A DNA stretch of 64,000 bases from Bolinopsis microptera (Eukaryota; Ctenophora; Tentaculata; Lobata; Bolinopsidae): assembly GCF_026151205.1 (NCBI RefSeq), contig NC_087082.1, positions 1,126,001 to 1,190,000 of the forward strand, in the 5' to 3' direction. Below are positions 13,701 to 24,607 of this stretch, in pieces. The stretch's first letter is position 1, and each line of letters opens with the position of its first letter. The notes under the pieces were generated by a model. The model worked only from the letters and a program-made list of their open reading frames with translations. It did no database searches and had not been told where the DNA came from. A program made the translations under genes and the position numbers.

Positions 13701-16700
13701 AGGGCCCTAGAAATCGGGGCCTTTTGGGGCCTTTTGACCCTGACCACTATTTGATAGTGTTTATGGACCATAATCTCCATGTAAATACACTCAAATAAAC
13801 ATAAAAGTACTGTGCAAGTAGTCAGATAATCTTACTATATATAAAGCGAGACGATATATATATATTTATCTGTGCCATTTTACTGACACCACGGCATCAA
13901 CTTTAAAGCAACTTTCCGCAAAAACCGTAAAAGATATACAACTGAAATTTTTTTGACTGAGTCAAATGCTTTTATGAAAAAATAAAAAATTGGCCAAGGA
14001 ATAATTATTTTAGTGCCCAAAATTTGGACCCCCAAGTGGTGTCAAAAACGCGAATTAAATAGGTAATAATTATTTTAGTCTCTTGAGTCTTGACACCACT
14101 TTAGAGTAATACGGGTTCCTGCTAGTATCATTAAAGCACTTAGCATTATATATCAAACTTGATGAAATTGAAGTTAATTCTAGGGCCCCAAAAGGCCCTA
14201 CACATATCGAAAATTCAAAAAGGGCCCTCGAAATCGGGGCCTTTTGGGGCGTTGGCCCCCCCCCCCCCCCTACCATGACAACTATACGACAGCGTGAGCT
14301 ACAACTATCTCGAATACTTAAATAGAAGCCGAGATTTTCTGGCATCCTTGACTTACCTTGACATACATTATTGAATTATGGATTAGATATTTAATTGGAA
14401 TTATTAGGTGCTCGTAGGGGTTTTGGTTGTGCTTGGTTATGTTCAGATGCAAGGTTAACTTTTTGGTCGAGGGATAAAACACTCGGAACTTGTCATGTTA
14501 CGATAGTCACTTGTGAAGTTGAACAGTCCGTATTGGGGAAGGAGGTTGAAAGTCTCCACCGTTAAATATGTGCGGTATGTATCAGTTGAATGATCAGGTA
14601 GAATCGTGGGTAGTTTGATAGTCAGCCTGCTTTTCGGTATATCTCTTAATAGCTTGCCTCGGTTTACCATCATCTCACTCAGACTTGAGTGCATCTGGCT
14701 AGAATTGGACCGGCCATTCCTGTCTGTAACCACATTAATTTTCATTGTCTTGACGAGCAGTAAACTGGTACCATAGGAATTTAGTATGTCGCATACTGTA
14801 ATATAGACCCTCTGTAACTAAAGTGGTTGACATAGTGTCTGAAGTTCATTATTGACAAAGCCTCCCCCCTTATAATACCCAGGTAATATATCCGATAATC
14901 CGGCTCGTGAAATATACACAGACTAAAATATATTGCTCTAATAACATGTTAGGGTGTTAGTATATAATATAACAGAAAGCTTGTTGGTAATCACGTGACC
15001 AGCATCAAGCTCTCTGATTGGCTATGAAACATGTTACATTACTCGTCCGTCTCCGGTCCTACTGATCCTAAGTCTGACTCTTCTGCTATTTATTACGCTG
15101 TAATGTGCGGGTCCAAAAGTTTGGGTTTCTAAATTTAGCCAGAGTCAAGAAGGGATCATAACATAATCTAGTGATTTGTCACATTACTATCCAGTAATCT
15201 GTCCGCTCTATTCGCTCTAACAGGTACATTCTTTGTTAAGTTTCTACTTGCAGCTTTATTTAGCTCTTATTTAACTTTATTTTTTTGCTTAAACTTTTAT
15301 TAAGCTTTTATTTAACATAAACTTACATCTAGTCTTGTGGGGGGAGCCCCACTTGTCGAGCCATCCTGTGTAATACTCCGAGTTAACCAGAGGGCCCCGG
15401 GGCTGGAACTCTCTGAGGTCCTGGAAGTACTGCTCCGTGAACTGGCCCTTGTCGTTATCCTCCAGGTAGTCTATTGTTGTCAGTACCTGTGGGATGGGTA
15501 GAGTTAAGGATTGGTTTAAAAATGCATTTCGGCAAAACGGCAAATAATAAAAGTGGGTTAAGGCCGTAGAAGATACTATTGTCATCAAAATGCCGTTTCT
15601 CACTTTATATTATCAAAGTTTAAATATTTTAAATGACAATTTTTAAATATCTCAGCCTATGTAGTGTCAAGGTTTCTTTTTTAGAACGATTGTTTGTCCA
15701 ACTTTGTTCAACAGCACTGATTCATATCACTTAAACTCTTAAACGTGTGAATTTTGCTATTTAATTTGAAACGGCGCCCACAACTTACTGAGCGTTTCTA
15801 ATGCAAATTTACTTCTAATTTCTGACTGACTTTGGCTTTGGGATAGGGTTCGATTATAGACAATCCAAACATTTCGGTCAACAATCACAAGCCTCAGCAA
15901 ATAATTTTTTAAAATACCACTTGTCTACGTTAATAATTGTTCAAAGTATGTGACTGATTCCACAAACATTTCCTAAGGTTTTCTCTCGCAGATGCCTTAT
16001 CTTTATCGTTTGCCGCGACGTCTCAATTGCAACGGCATTTTGGGTATTAAGGTTATTTTGTCTCATGTGAGCCTTGTTGTCACGTCAGTTGTCACATCCG
16101 GCACTTGCCGGGGTCTGCTGACCATTTTCCTGCTTCTGTAACTAGCTACTTGACAGCATTATTCTCACAAGATAGTCAATCGTCCGGCTAAAAGTGCCGC
16201 ATGTTTTGCCGAGAAATTCTTTAAATTTCATTGAATTCGTTGTAGAACATCACCTTATTGTGGCTGCTCCGAGAGGTATCACGTCTTACCTTGGTGTTGT
16301 TGTAAGATCCACAAGTGTAATCTCCTGGTCCGTCAGTAGTAAAGTAGACCACCTCGTCTTACCTTGGTGTTGTTGTAAGATCCACAAGTGTAATCTCCTG
16401 GTCCGTCAGTAGTAAAGTAGACCACCTCGTCTTACCTTGGTGTTGTTGTAAGATCCACAAGTGTAATCTCCTGGTCCGTCAGTAGTAAAGTAGACCACCT
16501 CGTCTTACCTTGGTGTTGTTGTAAGATCCACAAGTGTAATCTCCTGGTCCGTCAGTAGTAAAGTAGACCACCTCGTCTTACCTTGGTGTTGTTGTAAGAT
16601 CCACAAGTGTAATCTCCTGGTCCGTCAGTAGTAAAGTAGACCACCTCGTCTCCCAGCTGAGAGTAGAACATGTCGTAGAGTTGTGAGAGGTATTCTCCGT

Positions 16701-19700
16701 CACACCCAAATATTCCGTATTCGTTCTCTATCTGAATAGTTACTGTTTAGTTACTGTTTAGTTACTCTTTAGTTACTGTTTAGTTACTGTTTAGTTACTG
16801 TTTAGTTACTCTTTAGTTATTCTTAAGTTACTCTTTAGTTTCTCTTTAGTTACTCTTCACGTACTGCTGATTACATTTTGCCATAATATGTTCGTATCTT
16901 ATTCATACTCATAGCCGATTCTAAATTTTCTGGAACTACCACAACCGCTTCAGAAACTTTACGTTTAACCGTTTAGCAGTAATATCACCATCTATTTATT
17001 TTATCAATTACCAACTATGGTAAAACTATCATTTTGAGTAAAAACTGCTAATGCGGCACTCTCTAATAGCGGCACTCTCTAATGGCGGCACTCTCTAAAG
17101 GCGGCACTCTCTAATGAAGAACTAAATGTCATTACATTTACATTATTCCTTCCTAATCGACATCAGCTGTCACATCTTTCATTAGAATTATCTCTTAGAA
17201 ATATTTGATTGGGCGGCAAGCGAAGTATTAAACAGTGTTTTTCTATATTTTATAAGCAGTTAGGTAGAGTTAATTAGGTAGAGTTAATTAAGTAGAGTTA
17301 ATAGCTATTTTTAAAGACTAAGGTTTCGTAAGTGCTTAATAGCTCTTTGAGTGAATCCGTTGTAAGGACCTTTCCGTGTGAGCCATGCCGATCGTTTGAG
17401 AATTTTCCTTTTAAGTTATATTTAGTTACCATTTAAAATTGCGCATATTTGTTCTTTCTTACTGTGTCCAGGAATTATCCATCTATGAAAATAATGAATT
17501 CGTCATTTGTGGCATGAACTACTCTTGAATTGTCTCGATATCAAAATATCCGTTAGGCTCTTACGCTTTGATGCCATGGCAATAATTCTCTTTAGTTATA
17601 AATATCTGACAAACAATTTTGGTTTGTATTGTCCTAAATAGTGTATTCTGTGTAAAATTATCTTTATCCCGGTTGTTGCGACAAGTGAAAATGCTCTTAT
17701 TAGGGAAAGGAGTTCTAAATAGTATTAGTATAGTTTGTATTGTCCTAAATAGTATTACAGCACAGTAGTATTACAGCACAGTAGAGGATGAGTATACACC
17801 CAGTACACAATAGTACTACAGCACATCTTCAAGGTTACAAAAAACTGTGGTGCACACTGGGCTGTACCAAAATACAAAAGTTAGTCTAAAATTTAAGAAC
17901 GATTCCAGAACGTTTTATTGGGTGATTGAGAGTTCACGAAAAAGATTTGGAGCCCTACTCCGAAATCTTAGGGTTGCTCTCGTGTTTCCAGGGTTACGGC
18001 CTACCGCGACGGCGCGTGGACCCACTCTCATGGGTTCAGTATACTCTTATAGGGTTTAGGAGTAGACTTGTTAGGTTTATATCACACAATGTTACGAAAT
18101 GTGATGTGACTATGGTCCCTTAGTAATAATATAAATATACAACCATGCCTTCATGACTTTAATGGATATGAGACAAAGTGCAACCCTCTGTGTAGATATC
18201 TTTTGTTCGTCATCACATATAATATGAGACAAAGTGCAACCCTCTGTGTAGATATCTTTTGTTCGTCATCACATATAATATGAGACAAAGTGCAACCCTC
18301 TGTGTAGATACCTTTTGTTCGTCATCACATATAATATGAGACAAAGTACAACCCTCTGTGTAGATATCTTTTGTTCGTCATCACACATAATGTGCCCCTA
18401 AACCGACCTAGATATAAAGATATAACTAGATCATGAATTATCATAGAATCGTCATAATATCTCATATAAATAACATAACTAACGCAAACATTTCTCAAGA
18501 GAGCTTACCCCATAATTGTACAAGGTAAAGGTGACTACTAGTCTCGTTCTCAGACACACTAGTCATTGGCTAGTGTGTCTGTGAACAAGGTCGAGGGTGG
18601 ATGTTAATCTTTACTTACTTTTACGTTTAAATATATATTATATAATAATTATGTATCCCATCTGTATATGAAGTCGCTCACGTTAGTTACTCTAATCTAC
18701 TCCATTTAATGCTGTTCAATTTTTCTCTGAAATTAAAACACCGCATTGCGGAGAGATATCTTTAATTATGCTTAGAAAATTGAAGTTTTCGTAACGAGAT
18801 CTAAGAATTTTCTTCCGGTATAATATAGATTTAATCTATTCGTGGTTTCTACTGCTCTAGAATCATGCAATAAATCTTGAAATCATCTTGCCGAGTTCAG
18901 GCAGGTCAGTATCTTCTCAAAGGAGCTACAGAAATTATTGTATCTAAATAATTCTGTATTTGTCGAATGTAGCCGATGTTAAAAGTATAATTTTAAGTTT
19001 GATACTTCTCCCCACGAAATTCTGTCACTAAGTACTTATCACGCCGAATCTGAGCTGTCACGCGTCCCCCGCCTTTTACCCCGCCATTCGGTAAACCAAC
19101 TTATTACTTTTTTGTTATTGACTGTGATCAATTAATATTAGTCGCAAGAACAAATCCCATTAAGCGATACTTCTTAATTTTTTAATCGATCTTAATGTAT
19201 GGTTCTTTCTGAAATTTCTGAATATCGAATTAAAATCTATATGTCGAGTAGTATGCTGATTATTAGCCTAATATTGTGTGTTTCCCTTCCAACTGCAACA
19301 TGCTGAGTACTGAATAGTTACATCTAGATCTGTGTCGGGTAGTATAATTATGACATGTCAACTCTTCCCTTACACCAATTTAATAATTTGCATTATTTTC
19401 CAAAATTTTGCCATATTTAAAATTTATGCCCGCTTTCGTTACCCATCTTGCCAAGACTTTTTATGGCTTGACATTTCCTTTAGTATCCTGTATTTACAGG
19501 AAATACCAGAGCTAACTGGCTCAGTACAAAAGAGTTCCCTACATGTAGCGCTAAATCAGTACCTGTTTACTGTGAAGTAAGGAGGAATACAACTGTTCTG
19601 TAATCTGTATTTGCTATTATTCTCTTACTTGATATACTAATGCTGAATACAGCAAGTCAGGATCATCACCTGATCCTTACTAATTTATGAACGACATAAT

Positions 19701-22700
19701 TCTGTTACCAAGCACATTATGATCGCGGTGATTGTTGGGAATTTAGGGGCTTCCTTCAGTCCTGCACCCTTACTTCAGATGTAGCTTAATTATCCTGAAT
19801 GTCAAAGATTGAATAATATCGGAATTATTATAGTTTATTCGGCTGGGATGATCTGCTGTATTCTCACTCGCCTTGTCTTGTTGTTATTTCCGAGGACCTC
19901 GTGGCTCAAGGCTGCAGAACGCACAGTTAGACTACCCCAACGTTATGGAGCTGATTTAGTGACCAATAACCGGTTGTTTTAGTGACTAATGTTCATGAGG
20001 GTGCAAGGAGACAGTCCCCACTTTTATAGTGGTGTGACCCTCTCGTCAAATTGCAGCCATCTGATTGGTTGATCATGCATGTAGTTTGACCTTGCTGAAA
20101 CCTGAGGCTGAGAGACTTTATAACAATATGCTACTAACATGCTATAAAAGGTTAAAGGTACCCACATGCTCTGCTAATGTTGGGGTCCACGAGCACAATT
20201 ATAACGATATTAGTGCAACTCATTGTACTAGAATTACCTCATATTGTCCTATTAAATATTACAATCTGCCCATCATCAGTCACTGAGTTGAACCGTTTGC
20301 TGTGGGTGATGTTAGTGTATTGTGACCAGAAAGGTGCAGCTTTTTTTATCACCAATCAGTTGATAGACCCGACATAATTTTCACTAGTGAAGTTACACAA
20401 TAGTCAACAATATTAATTTATCAACTGTGACCTAGATCTCATGAACTGATTAGATTACGACATTAACAGCCTATTTGAATCGCATACGGGCAGATAAGAA
20501 GTTAACCTGAAATGGGTTGATGTCCAGATGTCTGGGAGCTTAGTCTGTTTCGAGTATACTCCATCAGATAACGTTATCTATCTATCCTTATCTTTAGCCG
20601 AGTGCAGCGGATAAACATCGGTATTCTGTACTGGCAAATCATCTTTCTCAACCTCAACAAATGTTTTAACTTATTCTTAAGCCCAGCTGTATTCGTTTTC
20701 ATTCCTACATAATACATACAGAGTACAGACGTAGTAATTCAAATTGCGATTACAATAGCTCGATAACTTATTTGCGTGCTTTACAATCAAGATAACATCA
20801 ACAATTATAAATTATTTTAATATTGTTGCCAAATGGTACATTAGCAAAAGATTTCAGGCAGGGGACATGCCGATCTGGCAGGGATATATCAAACTTCTTA
20901 AACTTTCACTTACTGGAGACAAAATAGGCCACAAAAGTTCTATTGTGTCGATCTTGGCCGATTAGGGCAAATTGTCCACCCCATTTATATTGCTGTCTTT
21001 GTTATTTTATTATCAATGGTTATTGTTACTATCTTACAGTACTACTAACTGTTTTTTGTAGTACATGCCCTGCTTCCTTCCATTCCTAAACTACCTTACA
21101 AGCTCTTCCTCTTTTACACCCTTTTCAATCACTTCATTTCACTCATTCACTTCATATCTTATTACCACAGTATCTGCCAAAACCAACATGGCCCATGTGG
21201 AAGGGGGCCTTGACGTTGTTGACCACTTGGCCCTGCATCCCAAGCTGACGGTCGGCCTCCACTCTCTAAAAACATACCTTCAGTGAAGGCAGATGGTCAG
21301 CAAATAGCAATGCTAGGGCTTGGTGTGAACAAATCTTGACCTACTTTCACACCTTTGGGACGACTCCCGCAAATGCGAGCGTAATGACCCCGGGGAGGGC
21401 CCCATTGGTTTTAGTAGGTTGCATATTTAAAAATAAATAAAAAAATAAAAAAATAAAAAAAATAAAAAAAAGATAACATCTAACCCGAACCCACCAGAGC
21501 ACATGATCAGACCTTGTAAAGATGTCAGCTGCAGACCCCACCACTAACAGTGTCGCTGGAGGTGTTAGTAACACCACTAACACCCTGCTACTCGGTGGTG
21601 GTGTAAGTAACACCACTAACACCCTGCTACTCAGCACGCTTGCTGTTGTCCCCCTCGCTACCTACACTCTCCTTGTCACTACACTCGGTCTCCTTGGTAA
21701 CACTCTGGTCGTCTACTCCTCCATCCGCTACAACGCTATACAACTAGACAAAGTATCTGTTTTACTGGTCCAGAACCTGGCTGTAGCTGATCTCCTGTAC
21801 ATCATCTGTAACGTCCTCCCCAGTGCTATCACCTACCTTGCGGGCAGGTACATCCTCGGTAGTGGCTACTGCTTTGTGAACGCTGTTATAGCCTTCATCC
21901 CTGGCTCAGTGAACACCCTGACTATCCTAGCTCTCACGGGGTACAGACTCCTTATTGTGGTGTACCCCTACAGGGCTATCACCCTCCTCCGAGCCAGGGT
22001 GATAGTGGGTGCCACCTGGGTGTTATCTCTGGCACCTGTATCTGTGGCACTGGCCTATGAGAGCAAGGCTGTGTTTGTGAGGACGTACGCGGCGTGTGTG
22101 TCAGATGTGTATGAGAACAAGGATGCTGCTGTGGTTGTAACGCTGTGTTTGGGGAGTATCATCATGTTGCCGATACTTGGTACTACCGTTATTAACGCTG
22201 TTCTCTGTGCTATCAGTGTTTCTCTGAAGAGGAGATCTAGAAACAGGAGGAAACATCAGGAGAGCATTCAGCTGGCAGTTCCACTACCCAAAGGAACCAG
22301 ACTCCTGCAAACCCATCAGCTCCGTAGCAGCAGTGTAGCGGTGGGGCTGAAACCTAAAAAGAAGAACAACCCCCTGACAACAGTGTGTCTTCTCTCGGGA
22401 TGCTTCCTCGCCACCTGGACCCCTTACGTTATCTACGTCATCTGGAAAACCAAGGACCCAAACGTGCCACCTCTTTTAGAACTTATAGCATTCCACGCTA
22501 TTCAACTCAACGCTGTTTGTAACCCCATACTCTACACCATGACTAATCAGCGGTTTGGTAGGTATGTGGGGGAGCTGGTCAGAGGGTTTATTCCGAGGTG
22601 TGTTTTAGAGACGAAGCCGTGGGCTGGTTCTATAACTGGTAATTCTGTTACTTATAACTGCTCGCCATCCGATCAGTGACTTCTGAGGAGTTTAGGATAC

Positions 22701-24607
22701 TGGAGGAGTTTTAATTTTCTGGCGAAGTCATCGTCCACTAATTAATTAATTGGAAATGTGATCACATGAAGCACTACTATCATTTTATGATTTATCAGAA
22801 GAATTATAAAATGGTGTAAAGATGAGGTGTTTAACTATCAAATAGTTGATCATGGATGCTATGAAACATCAATAGCATGTTAAACTTACTTTACTGTTTT
22901 GTTATAATGAACTTAGATTTTTACTTGGAATCATTGGTTGTACAAAATTTTGTACAAAATTTAATTAATCCTTATGATTTGTATCTTTTTGTTTTAAACC
23001 CCCCTCTCATTGCATTGCGAGATAATGCTATTCGCGACTTATATTAAAAATATTTGTTTTTATTAATATTATATGTTTATCACTTGTTATCATTTTCTGG
23101 TATTTGTGGATAAATGTGATTGTAAACTGATAAAAAGTAATCAAATTAAGAAATTCTAACTTTAATTTAAAAGAGATAAATAAGACAACTACTGTAATTA
23201 CAAAATGATCTAAATGTAAGTTACATCGAGCAGTACCACTGACCTGCACCATGATGATGGGGCCCCCATTATTATACAGCAGTGGACGGATCTTCTTTAA
23301 CAGTACCCCCAGCCACTCCTTTACTGCTGACATGAAGGCAGGGTTCGTGGTTCTCACCTAGTGTTGTGATGATTACGTAAAACTTCCGGTTTAGGACGAT
23401 AAATTGGTTAAAGTTCAGATAATATTTTTGCCAGACAAAGATTATGAAAGTTCCTCATTATTGTCATGATTAAAGTAGGAAACAGTTCACACAAATTATA
23501 TGTAATTAGTTTATGAAAAGTTCGGAGTTCAGGATAAATTATAATTTAACTCACCTCCATATGAGGGACAGTGAGAAGCCAGGCTGGCAGACCTCCGAAA
23601 CTCTTTTCTGCACAAATGTAGGGCCCTACTCTCAGGATTAGGGCCATGTCTTGTTTCTGAACTTCTTCTATGAACCTGAAGTAGCTTCAATAAAGAGTGG
23701 TTGACAGTCTGTAGTGAAACGGAGGTTATTGTTTACTTTCGAAATGTCTAGAGTGGGCAAACCTTCTGACCTAATAAACCATCAATGTTGCCCATTTCTT
23801 GAGATTATAGCACACAAATTTAAATGGTGTGGTTAGTTATCTAATCATATTATGCTGTCGCTATGTAAAATACGAAAGCTCTGAACTGTACTATGTATAA
23901 AGTAGGGTCCCCGGTAGCAAACCCGCCTATCCAGAAAAATAAAGATTTCACCTGACAATATCCATCCTTCCACTAAAGTCGTAGTTTCCTTTCTGAGGTT
24001 CATGTTTGTCCCAAGTCACATAACTCTGTATTGTGTTTAGTCCTGATTTACGGAGCTATGTTAGGAAATATGAACAAAAAAACAAAAAGGACTGACTCAT
24101 ACAAACATTTTGGACAAGGAAATTCTGTTTATCAACGACAATTTCCTGACCTTTGTCGAGTATTTGGTCCTGTAGTGTACTGCTGAGTTAAAAAGTAAAG
24201 ATCGTGGATGGACCGTGATTGGTATACCTGCTGATTTAGCAGTGGAGATGGTCCGGGCCCATTGTTCCGGCACAGTTCTGAAGTAGTGAAACCCTCCCGC
24301 CACGTACTGCCACCCGCTACCGTCCTTTACAAACCTGAACAACACGTGATAGTCACGTGAGCAAAGAGTCATAATCGTCACTCGACGACTTTATATAAAT
24401 CTGAAGTTCGATTAATCAATTTGAAGTACCTAGTTATGTGGTCTCTTTCCTAGCGAAACCGTGCGGGTCATGTTTTGAGACCGTTTAAAATATAATTTAC
24501 CTGTCATTTTCCCAGTCTACGTAGAAGTTAGGCGTTCTTTGGATCGTCTCCAAACCGTACACAAAACTCAGAATGACTACAAATATAAAGGTTCTAAAGC
24601 ACCCCAT
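7752..24607 (-). CDS. GLB1: Beta-galactosidase, glycoside hydrolase family 35 (GLB1-like)
   Basis: This enzyme removes terminal beta-galactose from glycolipids and glycoproteins, probably in lysosomes or outside the cell. Fourteen exons (descending): 24501-24607, 24228-24334, 23952-24042, 23555-23675, 23244-23357, 16582-16731, 15327-15486, 13379-13528, 12848-13051, 11890-12011, 10031-10160, 9586-9807, 8396-8572 and 7752-7879. Every junction is GT/AG and every phase matches, giving 660 residues plus a stop, close to the usual size of animal GLB1. The N-terminus (MGCFRTFIFVVILSFVYG) is a signal peptide. GH35 landmarks are GPYICAE..FGGLPAWLL in exon 4, ENEYG with the acid/base Glu in exon 6, SEYYTGW with the nucleophile Glu in exon 7, VENMG in exon 11 and NGHLVGRYWP in exon 13. 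The start follows from the signal peptide. Minisatellites overlap the exon 6 donor and the exon 10 and 13 acceptors, so exon 13 could start further upstream in frame. The family call is secure. Whether it is GLB1 itself or a GLB1L paralogue is open. Confidence 0.9.
8521..9325 (-). repeat. 33-bp minisatellite, about 24 copies, over the exon 13 acceptor of the GH35 gene
   Basis: Read on the minus strand, each unit contains a branch-point-like ACTAAAC, then ACATCAG|G(C/G/T)GAG, which is a usable acceptor, and then the first bases of exon 13. The unit is 33 bases, so every acceptor is in the phase required by exon 12. If retained, each unit would encode the 11 residues ELELTLNNTSG, with an N-glycosylation sequon. 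The copy nearest the exon has AAG|C in place of CAG|G and would be out of phase. Confidence 0.9.
10212..10660 (+). repeat. Interspersed element, copy 1
   Basis: It starts with a GTGTCT-rich microsatellite, continues through CGGTAATAGTTACGGGACTGG and GCCCATAAGAAAATTTTA, and ends near CCCGGCCGAAGGCACGGGTT / ACACTAGTG. The same landmarks occur in reverse complement at 38.64-39.40 kb. It is noncoding and lies in the intron between exons 10 and 11 of the GH35 gene. Confidence 0.7.
10690..10795. other. Series of three short hairpins
   Basis: Three perfect or near-perfect palindromes follow each other. CAGATCATCCCGC and GCGGGATGATCTG are 13-base arms around GCTA. GTGCGC and GCGCAC flank GCA. TGTAATCCC pairs with GGGATTACA. 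They lie inside a GH35 intron, just beyond the interspersed element. Their function is unknown. Confidence 0.6.
11267..11350. promoter_or_regulatory. Cluster of five CACGTG E-boxes
   Basis: CACGTG occurs at 11267, 11287, 11321, 11332 and 11345, with an inverted CCAAT (ATTGG) between the second and third. The cluster lies in the 1.7-kb intron between exons 10 and 11 of the GH35 gene. CACGTG is the bHLH-Zip (MITF/TFE, MYC/MAX, USF) site. In vertebrates TFEB binds related sites at lysosomal genes. Regulatory activity here is inferred only from the clustering. Confidence 0.35.
12009..12765 (-). repeat. 58-bp minisatellite, about 13 copies, over the exon 10 acceptor of the GH35 gene
   Basis: Each unit contains the CTATTTCAG acceptor and about 30 bases of exon 10 (encoding DEFEGMIGYQH), plus about 26 bases of intron. 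The true exon uses the last acceptor, at 12012. Any upstream acceptor would read into TTTGTGTGA, an in-frame stop. The period is 58, with one 65-base unit near 12101-12166. Because 58 is not a multiple of three, only the exon-proximal site gives a full protein. Confidence 0.92.
13135..13209. repeat. 12-bp tandem repeat, about 6 copies
   Basis: The plus-strand unit is CCAGGATGACTG. On the gene strand it reads TCATCCTGGCAG, which resembles the pyrimidine-AG end of the exon 8 acceptor region (ATATCCTGGCAG). It lies about 80 bases upstream of the exon 9 acceptor in the GH35 gene. Confidence 0.85.
13646..14269. mobile_element. Non-autonomous hAT-like MITE with poly(G/C) termini
   Basis: The left end is a G run followed by CCAACGCCCCAAAAGGCCC. 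The right end is its reverse complement followed by a C run. Inside each terminus are matching blocks around CACATATCGAAAAT and GGGCCCT(A/C)GAAATCGGGGC. The 8-base sequence CTACCATG sits at 13638-13645 and again at 14270-14277, which fits an 8-bp target duplication. There is no ORF. It lies in the intron between exons 7 and 8 of the GH35 gene. Confidence 0.7.
16283..16650 (-). repeat. 73-bp minisatellite, 5 copies, duplicating the exon 6 donor of the GH35 gene
   Basis: Each unit copies the last 66 bases of exon 6 (from GAGGTGGTCTACTTTACTAC to AACACCAAG) plus the donor GTAAGAC. The first donor, at 16581, gives the functional exon. Splicing at any later donor would read through GTAAGACGAGG into a TGA after nine codons. 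Confidence 0.93.
16738..16858 (-). repeat. 11-bp tandem repeat of branch-point-like units at the exon 6 acceptor
   Basis: On the gene strand the unit is AGTAACTAAAC, repeated about 11 times with small variations, directly before the ATTCAG acceptor at 16732. Each unit contains a TAACTAA-type branch-point match and several contain an AG. Confidence 0.85.
17052..17115. repeat. 16-bp tandem repeat, 4 copies
   Basis: The unit is GCGGCACTCTCTAATG with small variations. It lies in intron 5 of the GH35 gene. Confidence 0.85.
17262..17302. repeat. Short tandem repeat TAGAGTTAATTAGG, 3 copies
   Basis: Three nearly identical units with a period of about 16 bases lie in intron 5 of the GH35 gene. Confidence 0.7.
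18166..18390. repeat. 56-bp tandem repeat, 4 copies
   Basis: The unit begins ATGAGACAAAGTGCAACCCT and repeats at 18168, 18224 and onwards with single-base differences. It lies in intron 5 of the GH35 gene and does not overlap a splice site. Confidence 0.9.
21522..22679 (+). CDS. Class A (rhodopsin-like) G-protein-coupled receptor, intronless
   Basis: A plasma-membrane receptor of 385 residues in one exon. Seven hydrophobic segments are visible. TM1 has LLGNTLVVYS, TM2 has NLAVADLLY, TM4 carries the conserved Trp (GATWVLSL), TM6 has FLATWTPY and TM7 has NPILY. A Cys at the top of TM3 (GSGYCF) and one in ECL2 (AACVSD) can form the usual disulfide. The DRY position reads YRL: the Arg is kept but the acidic residue is lost. 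The N-terminus contains the segment GGVSNTTNTLLL twice, each with an N-glycosylation sequon, from a duplication in the DNA. The third cytoplasmic loop is basic (RRSRNRRK). The gene is nested antisense inside intron 5 of the GH35 gene. The ligand cannot be assigned from sequence. Confidence 0.88.
   Translation: MSAADPTTNSVAGGVSNTTNTLLLGGGVSNTTNTLLLSTLAVVPLATYTLLVTTLGLLGNTLVVYSSIRYNAIQLDKVSVLLVQNLAVADLLYIICNVLPSAITYLAGRYILGSGYCFVNAVIAFIPGSVNTLTILALTGYRLLIVVYPYRAITLLRARVIVGATWVLSLAPVSVALAYESKAVFVRTYAACVSDVYENKDAAVVVTLCLGSIIMLPILGTTVINAVLCAISVSLKRRSRNRRKHQESIQLAVPLPKGTRLLQTHQLRSSSVAVGLKPKKKNNPLTTVCLLSGCFLATWTPYVIYVIWKTKDPNVPPLLELIAFHAIQLNAVCNPILYTMTNQRFGRYVGELVRGFIPRCVLETKPWAGSITGNSVTYNCSPSDQ

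Noticed and set aside
16194..16412. Plus-strand 72-codon frame
   Set aside because: It is antisense to the repeated exon 6 end of the GH35 gene.
19895..19960. tRNA-like sequence near CGTGGCTCAAGG
   Set aside because: Only an A-box-like stretch is present. No B box or cloverleaf could be drawn.
21065..21286. Small gene upstream of the GPCR
   Set aside because: The frame is Ser/Thr/Phe-rich, shows no domain and has no supporting splice or start context.
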